Assembly (NCBI RefSeq): GCF_028369105.1
Contig: NZ_JAQNDO010000001.1
Coordinates: forward strand, 10,634,501 to 10,698,500
DNA from: Polyangium mundeleinium
GTDB lineage: Bacteria > Myxococcota_A > Polyangia > Polyangiales > Polyangiaceae
DNA: 64,000 bases
Direction of reading: 5' to 3'
A program made the translations under genes and the position numbers. Position 1 is the stretch's first letter. Each line of letters begins with the position of its first letter. Below the pieces are notes generated by a model. The model saw only the letters and a list, made by a program, of their open reading frames with translations. It did no database searches and had not been told where the DNA came from. This document shows positions 16,654-25,855 of this stretch, piece after piece.

Positions 16654-17427
16654 ATGAAGACGAACTCGATTTTCGCGGCATTGCTCATCGGCACCGGCCT
16701 CGTCGCGACGGCTTGTATTGCGGCCCCTGGCGTCGCGGACGACGGCGTCGCGGAGGAGGACGGCGCGGAGGCGCTCGTCGGCGAGGCCGAGGAGGCGCTG
16801 CAAATCGCATGGCCCGTCGCGGCGTGGCATTTCGATGTCAACTGCAGCGGCGCCACCGCGTTCGATTCATCGGGCAACGATCTGCACGGCGTCCGGTCGG
16901 GCGGCGTGAATTGCGCGGCGGGCGCGAAGGGCGGCAAGAGCCTCGAGTTCAACGGGACCAACGGCAAGGTCGAAATCCCGGACCATGCGGCGCTCGATTT
17001 CACGACGGCCATGACCGTCTCGGCTTGCGTGAAGCCCCAGTCCACCGCGTCGGGCACCATCCTGAGCAAATGGTACGCCCTCGATTCCTACCAGCTCGCC
17101 ATGTCCTCGGGGAACGTCTTTTTCGCGGTGGCATTCCCCGGCGGCTCGTGGGGCGTCACGAAGGAGGTGACCGCGCCGGCGACGACGGGCGTGTGGCAAC
17201 ACGTGGCCGGCGTCTACGACGGGGCGAACCTGCTCCTTTACCGCAATGGCACCCTCGTGGCGTCCACGCCGGCGAGCGGGACGCTGCAGCCGTCGAGCCG
17301 CCCCGTGGTCATCGGCAATCACCCGTCCTGGAGCGCGTTCAATGGCAACATCGACCACGTCTATCTGTACAACCGCGCGCTCACGGCCGCGGAGATCGGG
17401 ACGTTGAAGGCCGAGTGCCTGAACTGA
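16654..17427 (+). CDS. Secreted LamG-like (concanavalin A-like) domain lipoprotein
   Basis: A 257-residue protein: lipoprotein-type signal with GTGLVATAC (Cys22), a short acidic segment (EEDGAEALVGEAEEAL), then one LamG jelly-roll domain. The domain is recognisable from WHFDVNCSGATAFDSSGN, EIPDHAALDFTTAMTVSACV, WQHVAGVYDGANLLLYRNG and IDHVYLYNRALTAAEI. Such domains bind glycans or proteins at the cell surface. Start ATG 16654 follows an AAAGAGAGA ribosome-binding site. The gene is convergent with an RpoH-like sigma gene 12 bases downstream. Confidence 0.88.
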   Translation: MKTNSIFAALLIGTGLVATACIAAPGVADDGVAEEDGAEALVGEAEEALQIAWPVAAWHFDVNCSGATAFDSSGNDLHGVRSGGVNCAAGAKGGKSLEFNGTNGKVEIPDHAALDFTTAMTVSACVKPQSTASGTILSKWYALDSYQLAMSSGNVFFAVAFPGGSWGVTKEVTAPATTGVWQHVAGVYDGANLLLYRNGTLVASTPASGTLQPSSRPVVIGNHPSWSAFNGNIDHVYLYNRALTAAEIGTLKAECLN

Positions 17428-17439
17428 CAGACGCGCAGG

Positions 17440-18273
17440 CTACGACGGGACCTCGCCCGCGAGCGTTCGCAGGCGGCCGCGCATACGCTGCTTGGCGGCC
17501 TCCTCGACCTGGCGGATGCGCTCCTTGCTCACGCCGAACGCTGACCCGAGCTCCGCCAGCGTCGCCGGCTCGTCCGACATCAGGCGCCGCTCGAGCACCT
17601 GCTGCTCCCGAGGCGAAAGCTCGGCCAGCGCTGTTTTCACGGCGCATTGCAGGCGCGCGCGCTCGTCGGCCAGACAAACCTCTGCCTCGGGCGAGGGCGC
17701 GCCGTCCGCCGGGCCGTCGCTGTGGGTCGATGTATCGAGCGGCGCGTCGGGCCCAGCGAGCAAGGGGATCAGTTCGTGGGCGCGCTGCTCGGACAGGCCC
17801 GTCTTCTCGGCGAGCGTCGTCGCATCCTTCACGAACGCCCGGCGAAAGAAGCGCACCGCCCGCCGCTCCGCCTTCGACGTGCCGAGGCGCACGATCCGAT
17901 AGTTACGCGTCACGTAATCGCGGATCTCGGCGCGAATCCAGTAATTCGCGAACGTCGCGAGCCGATATCCGCGCGCCGGATCGAAGCGCTCGGCCGCCTG
18001 GAGCAGGCCGATGTTGCCCTGCTGCACGATGTCCTCGAACGGCGCGCCCCAGCGCTGGTATTCGCGCGCGATCGTCATCACGTACGACAGGCACGCCTCG
18101 ATGAGCAGCCGCCCGGCCTCACGATCGCCTGCCTTCCAGCGAATCGCGAGATCGCGCTCGACCTCCGCGGTCAGGATCCGCCGCCTTGCGATCTCGGCGC
18201 GGTACATCGACAGCGCGTCGTGGCGCGGCGCCGCGCCCAGCCTTCGACGCCTTTCTTTCTCTCCGTCGCGCAA
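17440..18273 (-). CDS. RpoH-like (sigma-32 type) RNA polymerase sigma factor
   Basis: A 277-residue sigma factor with regions 2-4 of the RpoH subgroup: IVQQGNIGLLQAAERFDPARG, YRLATFANYWIRAEI, then IVRLGTSKAERRAVRFFRRA, matching the RpoH-box area, and a C-terminal helix-turn-helix LAELGSAFGVSKERIRQVEEA. I choose TTG 18273 because GAGAGGAG lies seven bases upstream; ATG 18207 (MYRAEIARR) is the alternative and the frame is open to 18330. Myxobacteria carry several RpoH-like paralogs, so a general heat-shock role cannot be assumed. It lies 43 bases downstream of the exporter gene on the same strand and could be part of its transcript. Confidence 0.9.
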   Translation of the reverse strand: MRDGEKERRRRLGAAPRHDALSMYRAEIARRRILTAEVERDLAIRWKAGDREAGRLLIEACLSYVMTIAREYQRWGAPFEDIVQQGNIGLLQAAERFDPARGYRLATFANYWIRAEIRDYVTRNYRIVRLGTSKAERRAVRFFRRAFVKDATTLAEKTGLSEQRAHELIPLLAGPDAPLDTSTHSDGPADGAPSPEAEVCLADERARLQCAVKTALAELSPREQQVLERRLMSDEPATLAELGSAFGVSKERIRQVEEAAKQRMRGRLRTLAGEVPS

Positions 18274-18316
18274 GAGACAGCTCCTCTCGTTGAACGTTCG
18301 CGGGGGGCGCTTGCCC

Positions 18317-19906
18317 TCAATGCCCCGCATCCACCTTGACCCCTTGCTGCGGTTTGCCGAGCAGCATCACCAGGGGCAAAAACAGCACGATCAGCATGCC
18401 GGCGAGCCAGAACGTGTCCGCGAACGACATGATCGAGCCCTGCTGCGCCACCGTCCCTGAGAGCAGCGAAAGCGCGCGCTGCTTGGCCTCCACCGCGGAC
18501 GCGCCTTTCGCCATCATCGCGCCCGTCAGCATGTTGACTCGCTCGATCGTCGCAGGATCGTTCGACACGAGCTTCTCTGCCACGACGGCCGCGTGAAAGG
18601 CCTGCCGCCGCGTCAGCATCATCGAGAGCAGCGCGACGCCGACGCTGCCCCCGAGCATGCGCGTCAAATTGAAAAACCCCGTCGCGGAGGCGACGTCCTT
18701 GCGCGGAATGGGACCAAGCGAGGCCATCGAAAGCGGCAAGAACATGAACACGGTGCCCAACGAGCGCACGATGAGCGGCCAGAAGAGATCGTCGCCGCTC
18801 GTCATCGGATTCATCGTGGAGAACATCGCCAGCGAGCCCGCCAGGATGAGCGCCCCGATCACCAGCATGAGCCGCGGATCCATCTTCCGCGCCAGCCTCC
18901 CCGCGACCTGCATCATCGCCGCCGTGGCGAGCGCGCCGGGCAGCATCATGAGGCCCGTCTGTTGGGACGTGTAACGCAGGTTCGTCTGCGCGAAGATCGG
19001 CACCGCGAAAAGCCCGCCATACAGGGCCATACCCACGACCACCGAGAGGATGCTGCCCGCCCATAACGAGCGGTACCGGAGCACGCGCAGGTCCACGACG
19101 GGCTCGTCCGACGCGAGCGCGCGCCGCACGAAGAGCACGAGCGACACGATCGACGCGACGCACAGGACGACGATCATCGGATCATCGAACCAGTCGTGGG
19201 AATTTCCCTCCTCGAGGAACGTCTGCAGGCAACCGAGGCCAATGGCCAGCATGGCGATGGAGGCCCAGTCGATGCCCTTCGGAGGCGTCTTGTGCGGCTC
19301 GTCGGGCGGGAGCGCCGAGAGGCAAAGCAGAACCGCGAGCACGCCGAGCGGCAGGTTGATGAAGAAGATCCACCGCCAGCCGATGTTCGTCACGATGTAA
19401 CCGCCCAGCGTGGGGCCGATCGCGGGACCCGCGATGACGATGGCCCCGAAGAACGATTGCGCCGTGGCCTGCTCCTCCTTGGGAAACGTCTCGAAGAGGA
19501 TCGACTGCGCCTTGGCCATCAGGCCGCCGCCCGTGATCCCCTGCAAAACACGCGCGATGACCAGCATCGGCAGGCTCGTCGAGAGCCCGCACAGGAGCGA
19601 GGCCACCGTGAAGCCCACGAGCGAGAAGATGAAATACTTTTTCTTGCCAAACCTGTGCCCCAGCCACGCGGCGAGCGGCAGGATGATGACGTTCGCGACG
19701 GCGTAACTCGACACGATCCAGCTCGCCTGGCTGAGCGACGCGCCAAGCGAGGTCTGCATGTCGGCGAGCCCCACGTTGACGATGCTCGTGTCGATGACCT
19801 CGAGCAGCGCGCCGATGGCCACCGCGATGGCCACGGCCCACTTGTTGTTTTGGGGCGCGGCGACGGCGAGCGCGGGCGGCGCGACAGCGAGCTGAGCCTG
19901 GGCCAC
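18317..19906 (-). CDS. emrB: DHA2-family MFS multidrug exporter (EmrB/QacA type)
   Basis: A 529-residue major-facilitator drug/proton antiporter with about 14 membrane helices. Family signatures are visible: LLEVIDTSIVNVGLADMQ in helix 1, the LAAWLGHRFGKKKYF loop motif, and GPAIGPTLGGYIVTNIGWRWIF for motif C and the DHA2 region. It would work with the adaptor encoded immediately upstream (10-base gap) and an outer-membrane channel encoded elsewhere. The start is GTG 19906 with AGGAGGT five bases upstream. Regulated with emrA from the divergent promoter carrying the twin operator. The substrate is unknown. Confidence 0.92.
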   Translation of the reverse strand: MAQAQLAVAPPALAVAAPQNNKWAVAIAVAIGALLEVIDTSIVNVGLADMQTSLGASLSQASWIVSSYAVANVIILPLAAWLGHRFGKKKYFIFSLVGFTVASLLCGLSTSLPMLVIARVLQGITGGGLMAKAQSILFETFPKEEQATAQSFFGAIVIAGPAIGPTLGGYIVTNIGWRWIFFINLPLGVLAVLLCLSALPPDEPHKTPPKGIDWASIAMLAIGLGCLQTFLEEGNSHDWFDDPMIVVLCVASIVSLVLFVRRALASDEPVVDLRVLRYRSLWAGSILSVVVGMALYGGLFAVPIFAQTNLRYTSQQTGLMMLPGALATAAMMQVAGRLARKMDPRLMLVIGALILAGSLAMFSTMNPMTSGDDLFWPLIVRSLGTVFMFLPLSMASLGPIPRKDVASATGFFNLTRMLGGSVGVALLSMMLTRRQAFHAAVVAEKLVSNDPATIERVNMLTGAMMAKGASAVEAKQRALSLLSGTVAQQGSIMSFADTFWLAGMLIVLFLPLVMLLGKPQQGVKVDAGH

Positions 19907-19916
19907 GACGAACCTC

Positions 19917-21161
19917 CTATCCGCGCGTATCGATGGACAGCTCGACGCTCATGCCCGGCCGCAGCACGAGGCCCTGCGGCACGTCGCGCAGCTTCACGCG
20001 CACGGGCACGCGCTGCACCACCTTCGTGTAGTTGCCGCTCGCGTTGTCCGGCGGCAGCAGCGTGAAGCGCGAGCCCGTCGCGCCGGACAAACTCTCGAGC
20101 TCGCCGTGCAACGTGACGCCCGGCAACGCGTCGATCACCAAGTGCGCGGGCTGGCCCGCGTGCATCTTCGCGACCTGCGTCTCCTTGAAGTTCGCCGTCA
20201 CCCACACGAGCGGCGTCACGAGCTGCACGATGGCCTGCCCCGACGCGACCTGTTGCCCCACGGCGATCGTCTTCTTCGAAGCCACGCCGTCCGCGGGGGC
20301 CACGATGCGCGTGTATGAAAGCTCGAGCTTCGCCAGATCCCGCGCCGCCTTCGCGATGGCCACCTGCGCCCGCGCCGTCTTCGCGCGCGCCTGCGCCTGC
20401 GCCACGAGCGCGTCCACGTTGCTCGTTTGCTCCAGTTTGGCCGAGGCCTCCGTCGTGCGACTCCGCGCCACGGCGATGTTTGCCCGCAGCGTCGACAGCC
20501 GCGCCCGCGCCGCCTCCAGGTTCGCCTGCGCCACGGCGAAGCTCGTCTCCGCCTGATCCAACGAGGCTTGCGGAAGCGCGCCCTGCTCGAGCAGCTTGCG
20601 GTTGCGGTTGCGATCGGTCTCGGCCTGCTTGAAGGCCGTGTCCGCGGACTTCACCGAAGCCTCGGCTTCCTTGAGCTGATCGGCCGCCGACACCACGCCG
20701 CCCTGCGCCGTTTGCAGCGACGCCGCTGCCACGGACTTGTTGCCGAGGGCGTTAATCTCGGCCACGCGCGCGTCCGCTTCGGCCGCCTCGGCCGCCGCCT
20801 CGGCCGCCTCCACGTTGGCCTCGGCCTGCGCGACCTTCGCCTTCGCGCTCTCGTCGTCGAGCACGGCCAGCGTATCGCCCGCCTTGACCTGCTGGTTCTC
20901 CGTGAAGAGCACCTGCGCGATGGTCCCGCCCGTGCGCGCTGGCACCGCGATCACCTCGCCGTCCACCTGCGCGTTGTCCGTGCTCTCCACGGTGCGGTGC
21001 GTCCACCAGTACCCCCCGCCGCCCACGACGGCGACGAGCAGCAGGACGAACAGGAGCGGGCGCCCCTTGCTTTTCGGCTTCGCGGAGGCGCCCGCGGCAG
21101 CGCTCCCCTCGACGGAGGGGGCTTGGGGAACGACGTCGGAAGCGGATGTCGCGGTGCTCAT
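19917..21161 (-). CDS. emrA: HlyD/EmrA-type membrane fusion protein
   Basis: A 414-residue periplasmic adaptor anchored by one N-terminal helix (LLFVLLLVAVVGGGGYWW). The biotinyl-lipoyl half-motif TDNAQVDGEVIAVPARTGG follows, then a long alanine-rich coiled-coil hairpin (about 100-280), then SYTRIVAPADGVASKKTI and the beta-barrel WVTANFKETQVAKMHAGQPA. The size and order fit EmrA. ATG 21161 has GAGGG six bases upstream. It is first in the emrA-emrB transcript, and its start lies 14 bases from the nearest operator-like palindrome, so the divergent TetR protein probably represses it. Confidence 0.92.
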   Translation of the reverse strand: MSTATSASDVVPQAPSVEGSAAAGASAKPKSKGRPLLFVLLLVAVVGGGGYWWTHRTVESTDNAQVDGEVIAVPARTGGTIAQVLFTENQQVKAGDTLAVLDDESAKAKVAQAEANVEAAEAAAEAAEADARVAEINALGNKSVAAASLQTAQGGVVSAADQLKEAEASVKSADTAFKQAETDRNRNRKLLEQGALPQASLDQAETSFAVAQANLEAARARLSTLRANIAVARSRTTEASAKLEQTSNVDALVAQAQARAKTARAQVAIAKAARDLAKLELSYTRIVAPADGVASKKTIAVGQQVASGQAIVQLVTPLVWVTANFKETQVAKMHAGQPAHLVIDALPGVTLHGELESLSGATGSRFTLLPPDNASGNYTKVVQRVPVRVKLRDVPQGLVLRPGMSVELSIDTRG

Positions 21162-21174
21162 GCGTGACCCTCAA

Positions 21175-21232
21175 GGCAACTAGCTGTTGCCATAGTACCC
21201 AGCAGCGGGTACATTGGCAACAGCTAGTTGCC
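21175..21232. promoter_or_regulatory. Twin palindromic operator between emrA and its TetR regulator
   Basis: Two 17-bp near-identical inverted repeats, GGCAACTAGCTGTTGCC (21175-21191) and GGCAACAGCTAGTTGCC (21216-21232), flank a third inverted repeat GTACCC-N6-GGGTAC (21195-21212). The sites are mirror images, so the whole 58 bp forms one large imperfect palindrome. Centres of the outer sites are 41 bp apart, about four turns. The position between divergent tetR and emrA genes makes this the likely binding region of the TetR protein. Confidence 0.8.
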
Positions 21233-21288
21233 TTTGAGGCAGATCAGCACGAAAATTTCGGAGGATCCGTTCGGTAGACCGAGAGCCC

Positions 21289-21936
21289 ATGCACCGCGCG
21301 AACACGCCCCCGCCCGTTCCACGAACCCGCCGCACCGAAGGCACACGTGTCCGCGGGCGCGCCGAGCGCGTGGTCGCGGCCGTACTCACCGCGACGCACG
21401 AGGAGCTCGGGCGCGTGGGCTACGGCGCGCTGCGCGTCGAAGACGTGGCGGCGCGCTCGGGGGTAAACAAGACGACCATCTACCGGCGCTGGCCGACCAA
21501 AGCGGAGCTCGTCGCGGCGTCCTTGCGCGCCGCCAACGAGGAGCAGGAGCAGCCGGACACGGGCACGCTTCGCGGGGATCTCCTGGTGGTGGTGATGAGG
21601 ACGGTGCGAACGTGCAAGACCCCCACGGGCCGAGGCATCGTGCGCATGCTTCAAACGGAGCGCGCGGACCCGGAAGTCGAGGCCCTTTCGAGGAGCCTGC
21701 GCGACCGACGCTGGCAGCGCAATCGTGCCTTGCTCGAGCGAGGCATCACGCGCGGCGAGCTACCCGCGGACGTGAATCCGGAGCTCCTCCTCGATCTGAT
21801 CCTCGGGGGGATCTATGCGCGCCTCATCCACCGCGGCGAGGACATCCGCGAGGACTACGCCGCCGCGGCGATCGACACCGTGCTCGCGGGCGCCCGCGCG
21901 GGCGCGGCGCGCCTGCCGAACGAACCACAGCAGTAG
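21289..21936 (+). CDS. TetR/AcrR family regulator of the emrAB exporter
   Basis: A 215-residue repressor. The DNA-binding domain includes VVAAVLTATHEELGRVGYGALRV, EDVAARSGVNKTTIYRRW and PTKAELV (about 25-75), followed by a TetR C-terminal domain with LRGDLLVVVMRTVRTCKTPTGRGI. Divergent from emrA with a twin operator between them, and followed after 27 bases by a P450 gene on the same strand, so the regulator and the P450 are probably co-transcribed. Together they look like a small-molecule modification and export module. Inducer unknown. Confidence 0.93.
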   Translation: MHRANTPPPVPRTRRTEGTRVRGRAERVVAAVLTATHEELGRVGYGALRVEDVAARSGVNKTTIYRRWPTKAELVAASLRAANEEQEQPDTGTLRGDLLVVVMRTVRTCKTPTGRGIVRMLQTERADPEVEALSRSLRDRRWQRNRALLERGITRGELPADVNPELLLDLILGGIYARLIHRGEDIREDYAAAAIDTVLAGARAGAARLPNEPQQ

Positions 21937-21963
21937 AAGGAACCAAGAGAGGACGACACGACC

Positions 21964-23334
21964 ATGCAATCGAACGAAACGCGCGCGCAGCGCGATGCCA
22001 ATGACGACGCGCGGGGCGCCACGAAGGAGGCGCCCGAGCTCGGGTCCGTGGTGCTCGATAGATCCGATCCGGCCTTTCTCGCCAGGTCCCCCGAAATCTA
22101 CGAGGAGGCGCGGGCCAAGGGGCCCGTCGTACGCGCCCGTCATTACCCGTTCCCCCGAGACGAAGAAGAGCGGAAGAGCGTCATGGCGGGCGATCGCCCC
22201 GTCGGCGAGGTGCTCTTCGTGAGCCATTACGAAGAGGCGGCGGACGCGCTGCTCGACGCTCGTCTCGCGTCCGACCCCTTCGCGCGGATGACGCCGGAGC
22301 AACGAGCGCACATGCCGCAGGTGCCGGAGGAGCTCCGGCCGATCGCATACTCGCTCCTCATGCTCGATCCGCCCGACCACACGCGGCTGCGCAAGCTGGT
22401 CCAGCCAAGCTTCAATGCCCGCGCGATGGAGGCGCTCCGGCCGCGCATCCAGCGCCTCACCGACGACCTGCTCGACAAGGCCGAGCAGGAGGCCGCCGCG
22501 CGTGGCGAATCGGCGCCGGAGCGGCGAATGGATCTGGTCAAGGCATTCGCGTACCCCCTGCCGGTGACGGTGATCAGCGACATGCTCGGGATCCCGGAGG
22601 AAGACCGCGAGACCGTCAGCCAATTGGGCGAGCTCCGGATCGAGAACCGGGACCCCGTCGTCATGCAGGAGACCCGCAAGATGCTCGTGGCGTTCAGCCA
22701 CTACCTCGTCGATCTCTTCGAGCGGAAGCGGCGCGCGCCGGGGGACGACATGATAAGCCAGATGATCCACGCCCAGGAGGACGGCGACAAACTCAACGAC
22801 AAAGAGCTGCTCTCGATGGTTTTCCTCCTTTATTTGGCCGGGCACGTGACGACGGTGAACCTCATCGGCAACGGGGTCGTCGCGCTCTTGACCCACCCCG
22901 AGCAGCTCGCCCGCTTCAAGGCGGATCCGGGGCTCGCCAAAGGCGTCGTCGAGGAGACGCTTCGCTATTGGGGGCCGGTCGATTACCTGGGCGCCGTGCG
23001 CACCGCCCGGGAGGACCTGGAGATTGCCGGCGTGTCGATCCCGAAGGGCGGGCAGGTCATGATCGGCCTCGGCTCGGCCAATCGGGATCCCGCGCAATTC
23101 GAGGATCCCCACGCGTACGACATCACGCGCGAAGGCGCCCACCGGCACATCGCCTTCGGCAAGGGGATTCACCTGTGCCTCGGGGCGCCGCTGGCGCGCA
23201 TCGAGGGGCAAATCGCCTTCGAGATCCTGTTCCGACGTTACCCCGATCTGCGCCTCGCCGTGCCGGCCGAGACGCTGCGCTGGGGCGGCGCTGCCGGGCT
23301 GCGCGGATTCCGCGAGCTGCCGGTGCTATTCTAA
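21964..23334 (+). CDS. Cytochrome P450 with non-canonical I-helix (Val in place of the acidic residue)
   Basis: A 456-residue soluble bacterial P450. The haem ligand motif FGKGIHLCLG (Cys around 405) and the K-helix EETLR are intact, as are PDHTRLRKLVQPSF and the SANRDPAQFEDP meander. In the I-helix the oxygen-activation motif reads LAGHVTTVN: the acidic residue of the usual AGxET is Val295. The gene has a GAGAGGA ribosome-binding site and sits behind the emrAB regulator, suggesting a role in tailoring or detoxifying an exported compound. Its last nine bases overlap the convergent NRDE gene. Substrate unknown. Confidence 0.93.
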   Translation: MQSNETRAQRDANDDARGATKEAPELGSVVLDRSDPAFLARSPEIYEEARAKGPVVRARHYPFPRDEEERKSVMAGDRPVGEVLFVSHYEEAADALLDARLASDPFARMTPEQRAHMPQVPEELRPIAYSLLMLDPPDHTRLRKLVQPSFNARAMEALRPRIQRLTDDLLDKAEQEAAARGESAPERRMDLVKAFAYPLPVTVISDMLGIPEEDRETVSQLGELRIENRDPVVMQETRKMLVAFSHYLVDLFERKRRAPGDDMISQMIHAQEDGDKLNDKELLSMVFLLYLAGHVTTVNLIGNGVVALLTHPEQLARFKADPGLAKGVVEETLRYWGPVDYLGAVRTAREDLEIAGVSIPKGGQVMIGLGSANRDPAQFEDPHAYDITREGAHRHIAFGKGIHLCLGAPLARIEGQIAFEILFRRYPDLRLAVPAETLRWGGAAGLRGFRELPVLF

Positions 23335-24117
23335 CGGCGCGTCAAGCGTCCGGAACGACCTCTCCACCTGCCGAGGCTCGGTTCCCGGCAGGAAGCTCCT
23401 CTCCCAAAACCTGACCTCGCCCGTTTTCGAGAAGGCGACCACCGAGCTCGACCGCGTCCCGTACAAGGGAGGCCTCCTCGCATCCTCGATGAACAGCGGC
23501 GCAAGCATCCGCTCCATCTCCAATCCCACGCCCGTATCCGGGAGCTCCGCGTCCGGCGCCCCCCGATCCGAACGCAACATCTGGAAAAACGCCTCGGGCT
23601 CCGGGAGCGGACGTGATTCGAGCAGCTTCGTGAAGGCGCCCTTGCCCTGCACGAGCTTCGGCCAGGGCGTGTCGAGGAGATGGTTGCTGAGCCCATACAC
23701 GCCGGGCGCGAGCGCACGCGACTCGCCCGTCAGGCTCGCGAAATAGGCCGCCTCGCGCCGCGTGCCCACGATCAGGTTGAACCCGTTGAACGCACTCGCG
23801 CGCGGGCGAAGGCTCTCGGTGAACGCATGCGGCGCGCCGTCGCCCAGGAGATACTCCACCACGAGCGCGCCGCGTGATTGCGCGTCCCTGCGCTGCGCCG
23901 CGGGGTCCCGGAAGTTCGTGATGGCGGCGAAGCGCCCGGACCGCGTCACGCCGAGCCAGGTCCCGCCGCTCTGCAGGTCACGCCCGGCGAGGAGGTCGGG
24001 GTGATCGTCCCAAGCGTGCATTTCCCGGGTCGGACGAGCGTGAAACTCGTCGCGGTTGGCGGCCAGCACGACGTCGTGATCCGGATGCGCCGCGAAGCCC
24101 AGGAACAGCACGCACAT
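23326..24117 (-). CDS. NRDE family protein (Ntn-hydrolase-like)
   Basis: A 263-residue protein of the NRDE/TANGO2 family, named for the NRDE motif seen here in VVLAANRDEFHARPT. Other family features are the MC start (Cys2 as the presumed N-terminal nucleophile), GGTWLGVTRSGRFAAITNFR, YGLSNHLLDTPWPK and GTRSSSVV near the C-terminus. Function in bacteria is not established; animal TANGO2 is linked to haem and lipid handling. I use ATG 24117, one base after the stop of the ABC-F gene, because Cys2 is conserved; the longer frame is inside the ABC-F gene. The two genes are probably translationally coupled. Confidence 0.9.
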   Translation of the reverse strand: MCVLFLGFAAHPDHDVVLAANRDEFHARPTREMHAWDDHPDLLAGRDLQSGGTWLGVTRSGRFAAITNFRDPAAQRRDAQSRGALVVEYLLGDGAPHAFTESLRPRASAFNGFNLIVGTRREAAYFASLTGESRALAPGVYGLSNHLLDTPWPKLVQGKGAFTKLLESRPLPEPEAFFQMLRSDRGAPDAELPDTGVGLEMERMLAPLFIEDARRPPLYGTRSSSVVAFSKTGEVRFWERSFLPGTEPRQVERSFRTLDAPLE

Positions 24118-24118
24118 G

Positions 24119-25723
24119 TCAACGCTCCCCTTGCTCGTCCCCGAACCGCTCCAGGAACTCGTCGTACGTCCCATTGAAGAGCCGCGGCCCTTTGCGGGAC
24201 AGCTCGAGCACGCGCGTCCCGAGCTTGCCGATGAAATGCCGATCGTGGCTCGTCACCACCACTGTCCCCTTGAAGGCGATCAACGCCTGCAAGAGCGCGT
24301 CGATGCTCTCCACGTCGAGGTGGTTCGTCGGCTCGTCCAGCACCACCACGTTGTTCTTCAGCAGGATGAGCTTGGCCAGGACCAGCCGCGCAGCCTCCCC
24401 GCCTGACAGGCTCTCCGTCTTCTTGAGCCCTGCTTCTCCGCTGAAGAGCAGCTTCCCCAGCACCGAACGCACGTCTTCGAGTTGCGCCTCCGGATCGAAG
24501 CGGTGCAGCCACTCGTACGCCGAGAAGCCGGGTTCGAGCGCCTCGTGATGATCCTGCGCGAAATACCCCACGCTCGTGTCGTGGCCCCACACGATGGTCC
24601 CCGCGTCCGGCGCGTGCTCTGCGACGAGCAACTTGAGCAACGTCGACTTGCCGATGCCGCTCGGCCCGATCACCGCGAGTTTGTCGCCGCGGTTCAGGTT
24701 CAACCCGAGCCCCTCGATCACCCGCAGATCATCGAAGCTTTTCGAGAGCCCCTCCACGCGAAGCACGTCGCGACCGGACGGTTTTTCGATCTCGAACTTG
24801 ATGTACGGACGCACCACGCTCGATCGCCGCACCTGGATGCTGCTTTCGAGCTTCTCCATCTCCTTGACGCGCGACTGCGCCTGGCTCGACCGGCTCGCGC
24901 TCGCGCCGAAGCGCGCCACGAAGTCCTTGAGCTCGGCGATCTTCTTTTTCTTCTGTGCCGCGTCGGCCTCCGACTGGCGCTTCCCGGTCGTCTTCTGCTC
25001 GATGAAATCGTCGTAGTCGCCCGTGTACACGGTGACCGTCTGGTAATCGACGTCGGCGACGTGCGTCGCGATCGCGTTCATGAAATGCCGATCGTGGCTC
25101 ACGACGAGCAGCGTCCCGCGGAAATCGTGGGTCAGGTACGATTCGAGCCACCGGATGGAGTCGAGGTCGAGGTGGTTCGTCGGCTCGTCGAGCAAGAGGA
25201 CGTCGGCGCCTGCGAAGAGCGTTTGCGCGATGAGCACACGCAGCTTGTACCCGCCTGCCAGCGTGCTCACGGTGTCGAGGTGCCGGGACGACGTGATTCC
25301 GAGGCCCTCCAGGATCTCCGCGGCGCGGGCCTCGGCGGTGTAGCCGTCCTCCTCGCCGATCGTCCCTTCGAGCTCGGCGAGGCGCATGCCGACCTCATCG
25401 TCCATCTCGCCTTCGAGCAGCCGCTCCTTCTCTTGCGTGGCGTCCCAGAGGACACGGTTGCCCATGAGCACGGCGTCGAGGATGCGGACGGACTCATAGG
25501 CGAAGTGGTCCTGCGAGAGCACGCCGACCTTCAGCTTGCTCGGGATCTCGACCGAGCCTTGATCCGACTCGTGCTCCCCCGAGATGACCTTGAGCAGCGT
25601 CGATTTTCCCGCGCCGTTGGCCCCGACGAGCGCGTACCGCTTGCCCGGATCGAACCGCATCGAGACGTTTTCGAAGAGAATTTTCGGGCCGAAGCGCTTG
25701 GAGAGCTTGTCGAGCGTGATCAT
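24119..25723 (-). CDS. ybiT: ABC-F family ATPase, YbiT type
   Basis: A 534-residue soluble protein with two ABC ATPase domains and no membrane segments. Walker A motifs are GANGAGKST (about 34-42) and GPSGIGKST in the second half; Walker B sequences LLLDEPTNHLD and VVLDEPTNHLD are both intact. The interdomain linker is rich in Lys and Glu (AAQKKKKIAELKDFVARFG). The first signature motif is LAGGYKLR and the second LSGGEAAR, the asymmetry seen in E. coli YbiT, which it resembles throughout. ABC-F proteins of this group act on the ribosome. First gene of a pair with the NRDE gene. About 130 bases of non-coding sequence (25724-25855) separate it from the MDR gene. Confidence 0.92.
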   Translation of the reverse strand: MITLDKLSKRFGPKILFENVSMRFDPGKRYALVGANGAGKSTLLKVISGEHESDQGSVEIPSKLKVGVLSQDHFAYESVRILDAVLMGNRVLWDATQEKERLLEGEMDDEVGMRLAELEGTIGEEDGYTAEARAAEILEGLGITSSRHLDTVSTLAGGYKLRVLIAQTLFAGADVLLLDEPTNHLDLDSIRWLESYLTHDFRGTLLVVSHDRHFMNAIATHVADVDYQTVTVYTGDYDDFIEQKTTGKRQSEADAAQKKKKIAELKDFVARFGASASRSSQAQSRVKEMEKLESSIQVRRSSVVRPYIKFEIEKPSGRDVLRVEGLSKSFDDLRVIEGLGLNLNRGDKLAVIGPSGIGKSTLLKLLVAEHAPDAGTIVWGHDTSVGYFAQDHHEALEPGFSAYEWLHRFDPEAQLEDVRSVLGKLLFSGEAGLKKTESLSGGEAARLVLAKLILLKNNVVVLDEPTNHLDVESIDALLQALIAFKGTVVVTSHDRHFIGKLGTRVLELSRKGPRLFNGTYDEFLERFGDEQGER

Positions 25724-25855
25724 CGCGGCGCCCGACCTAGCACGTGTTCCCGACGTTCGCCGCAGCCATGGAGAGGATAGGTCGAAGGTAGCCGGCAGAC
25801 GTGGGCCGCAGTACGAGTCACCGAAGTCACCCGAGGCCCCTCGCCCGGTATGCGG

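Noticed and set aside
24118-24174. Longer NRDE start inside the ABC-F gene.
   Set aside because: Family members start with Met-Cys at 24117; the extra 19 residues have no homology.
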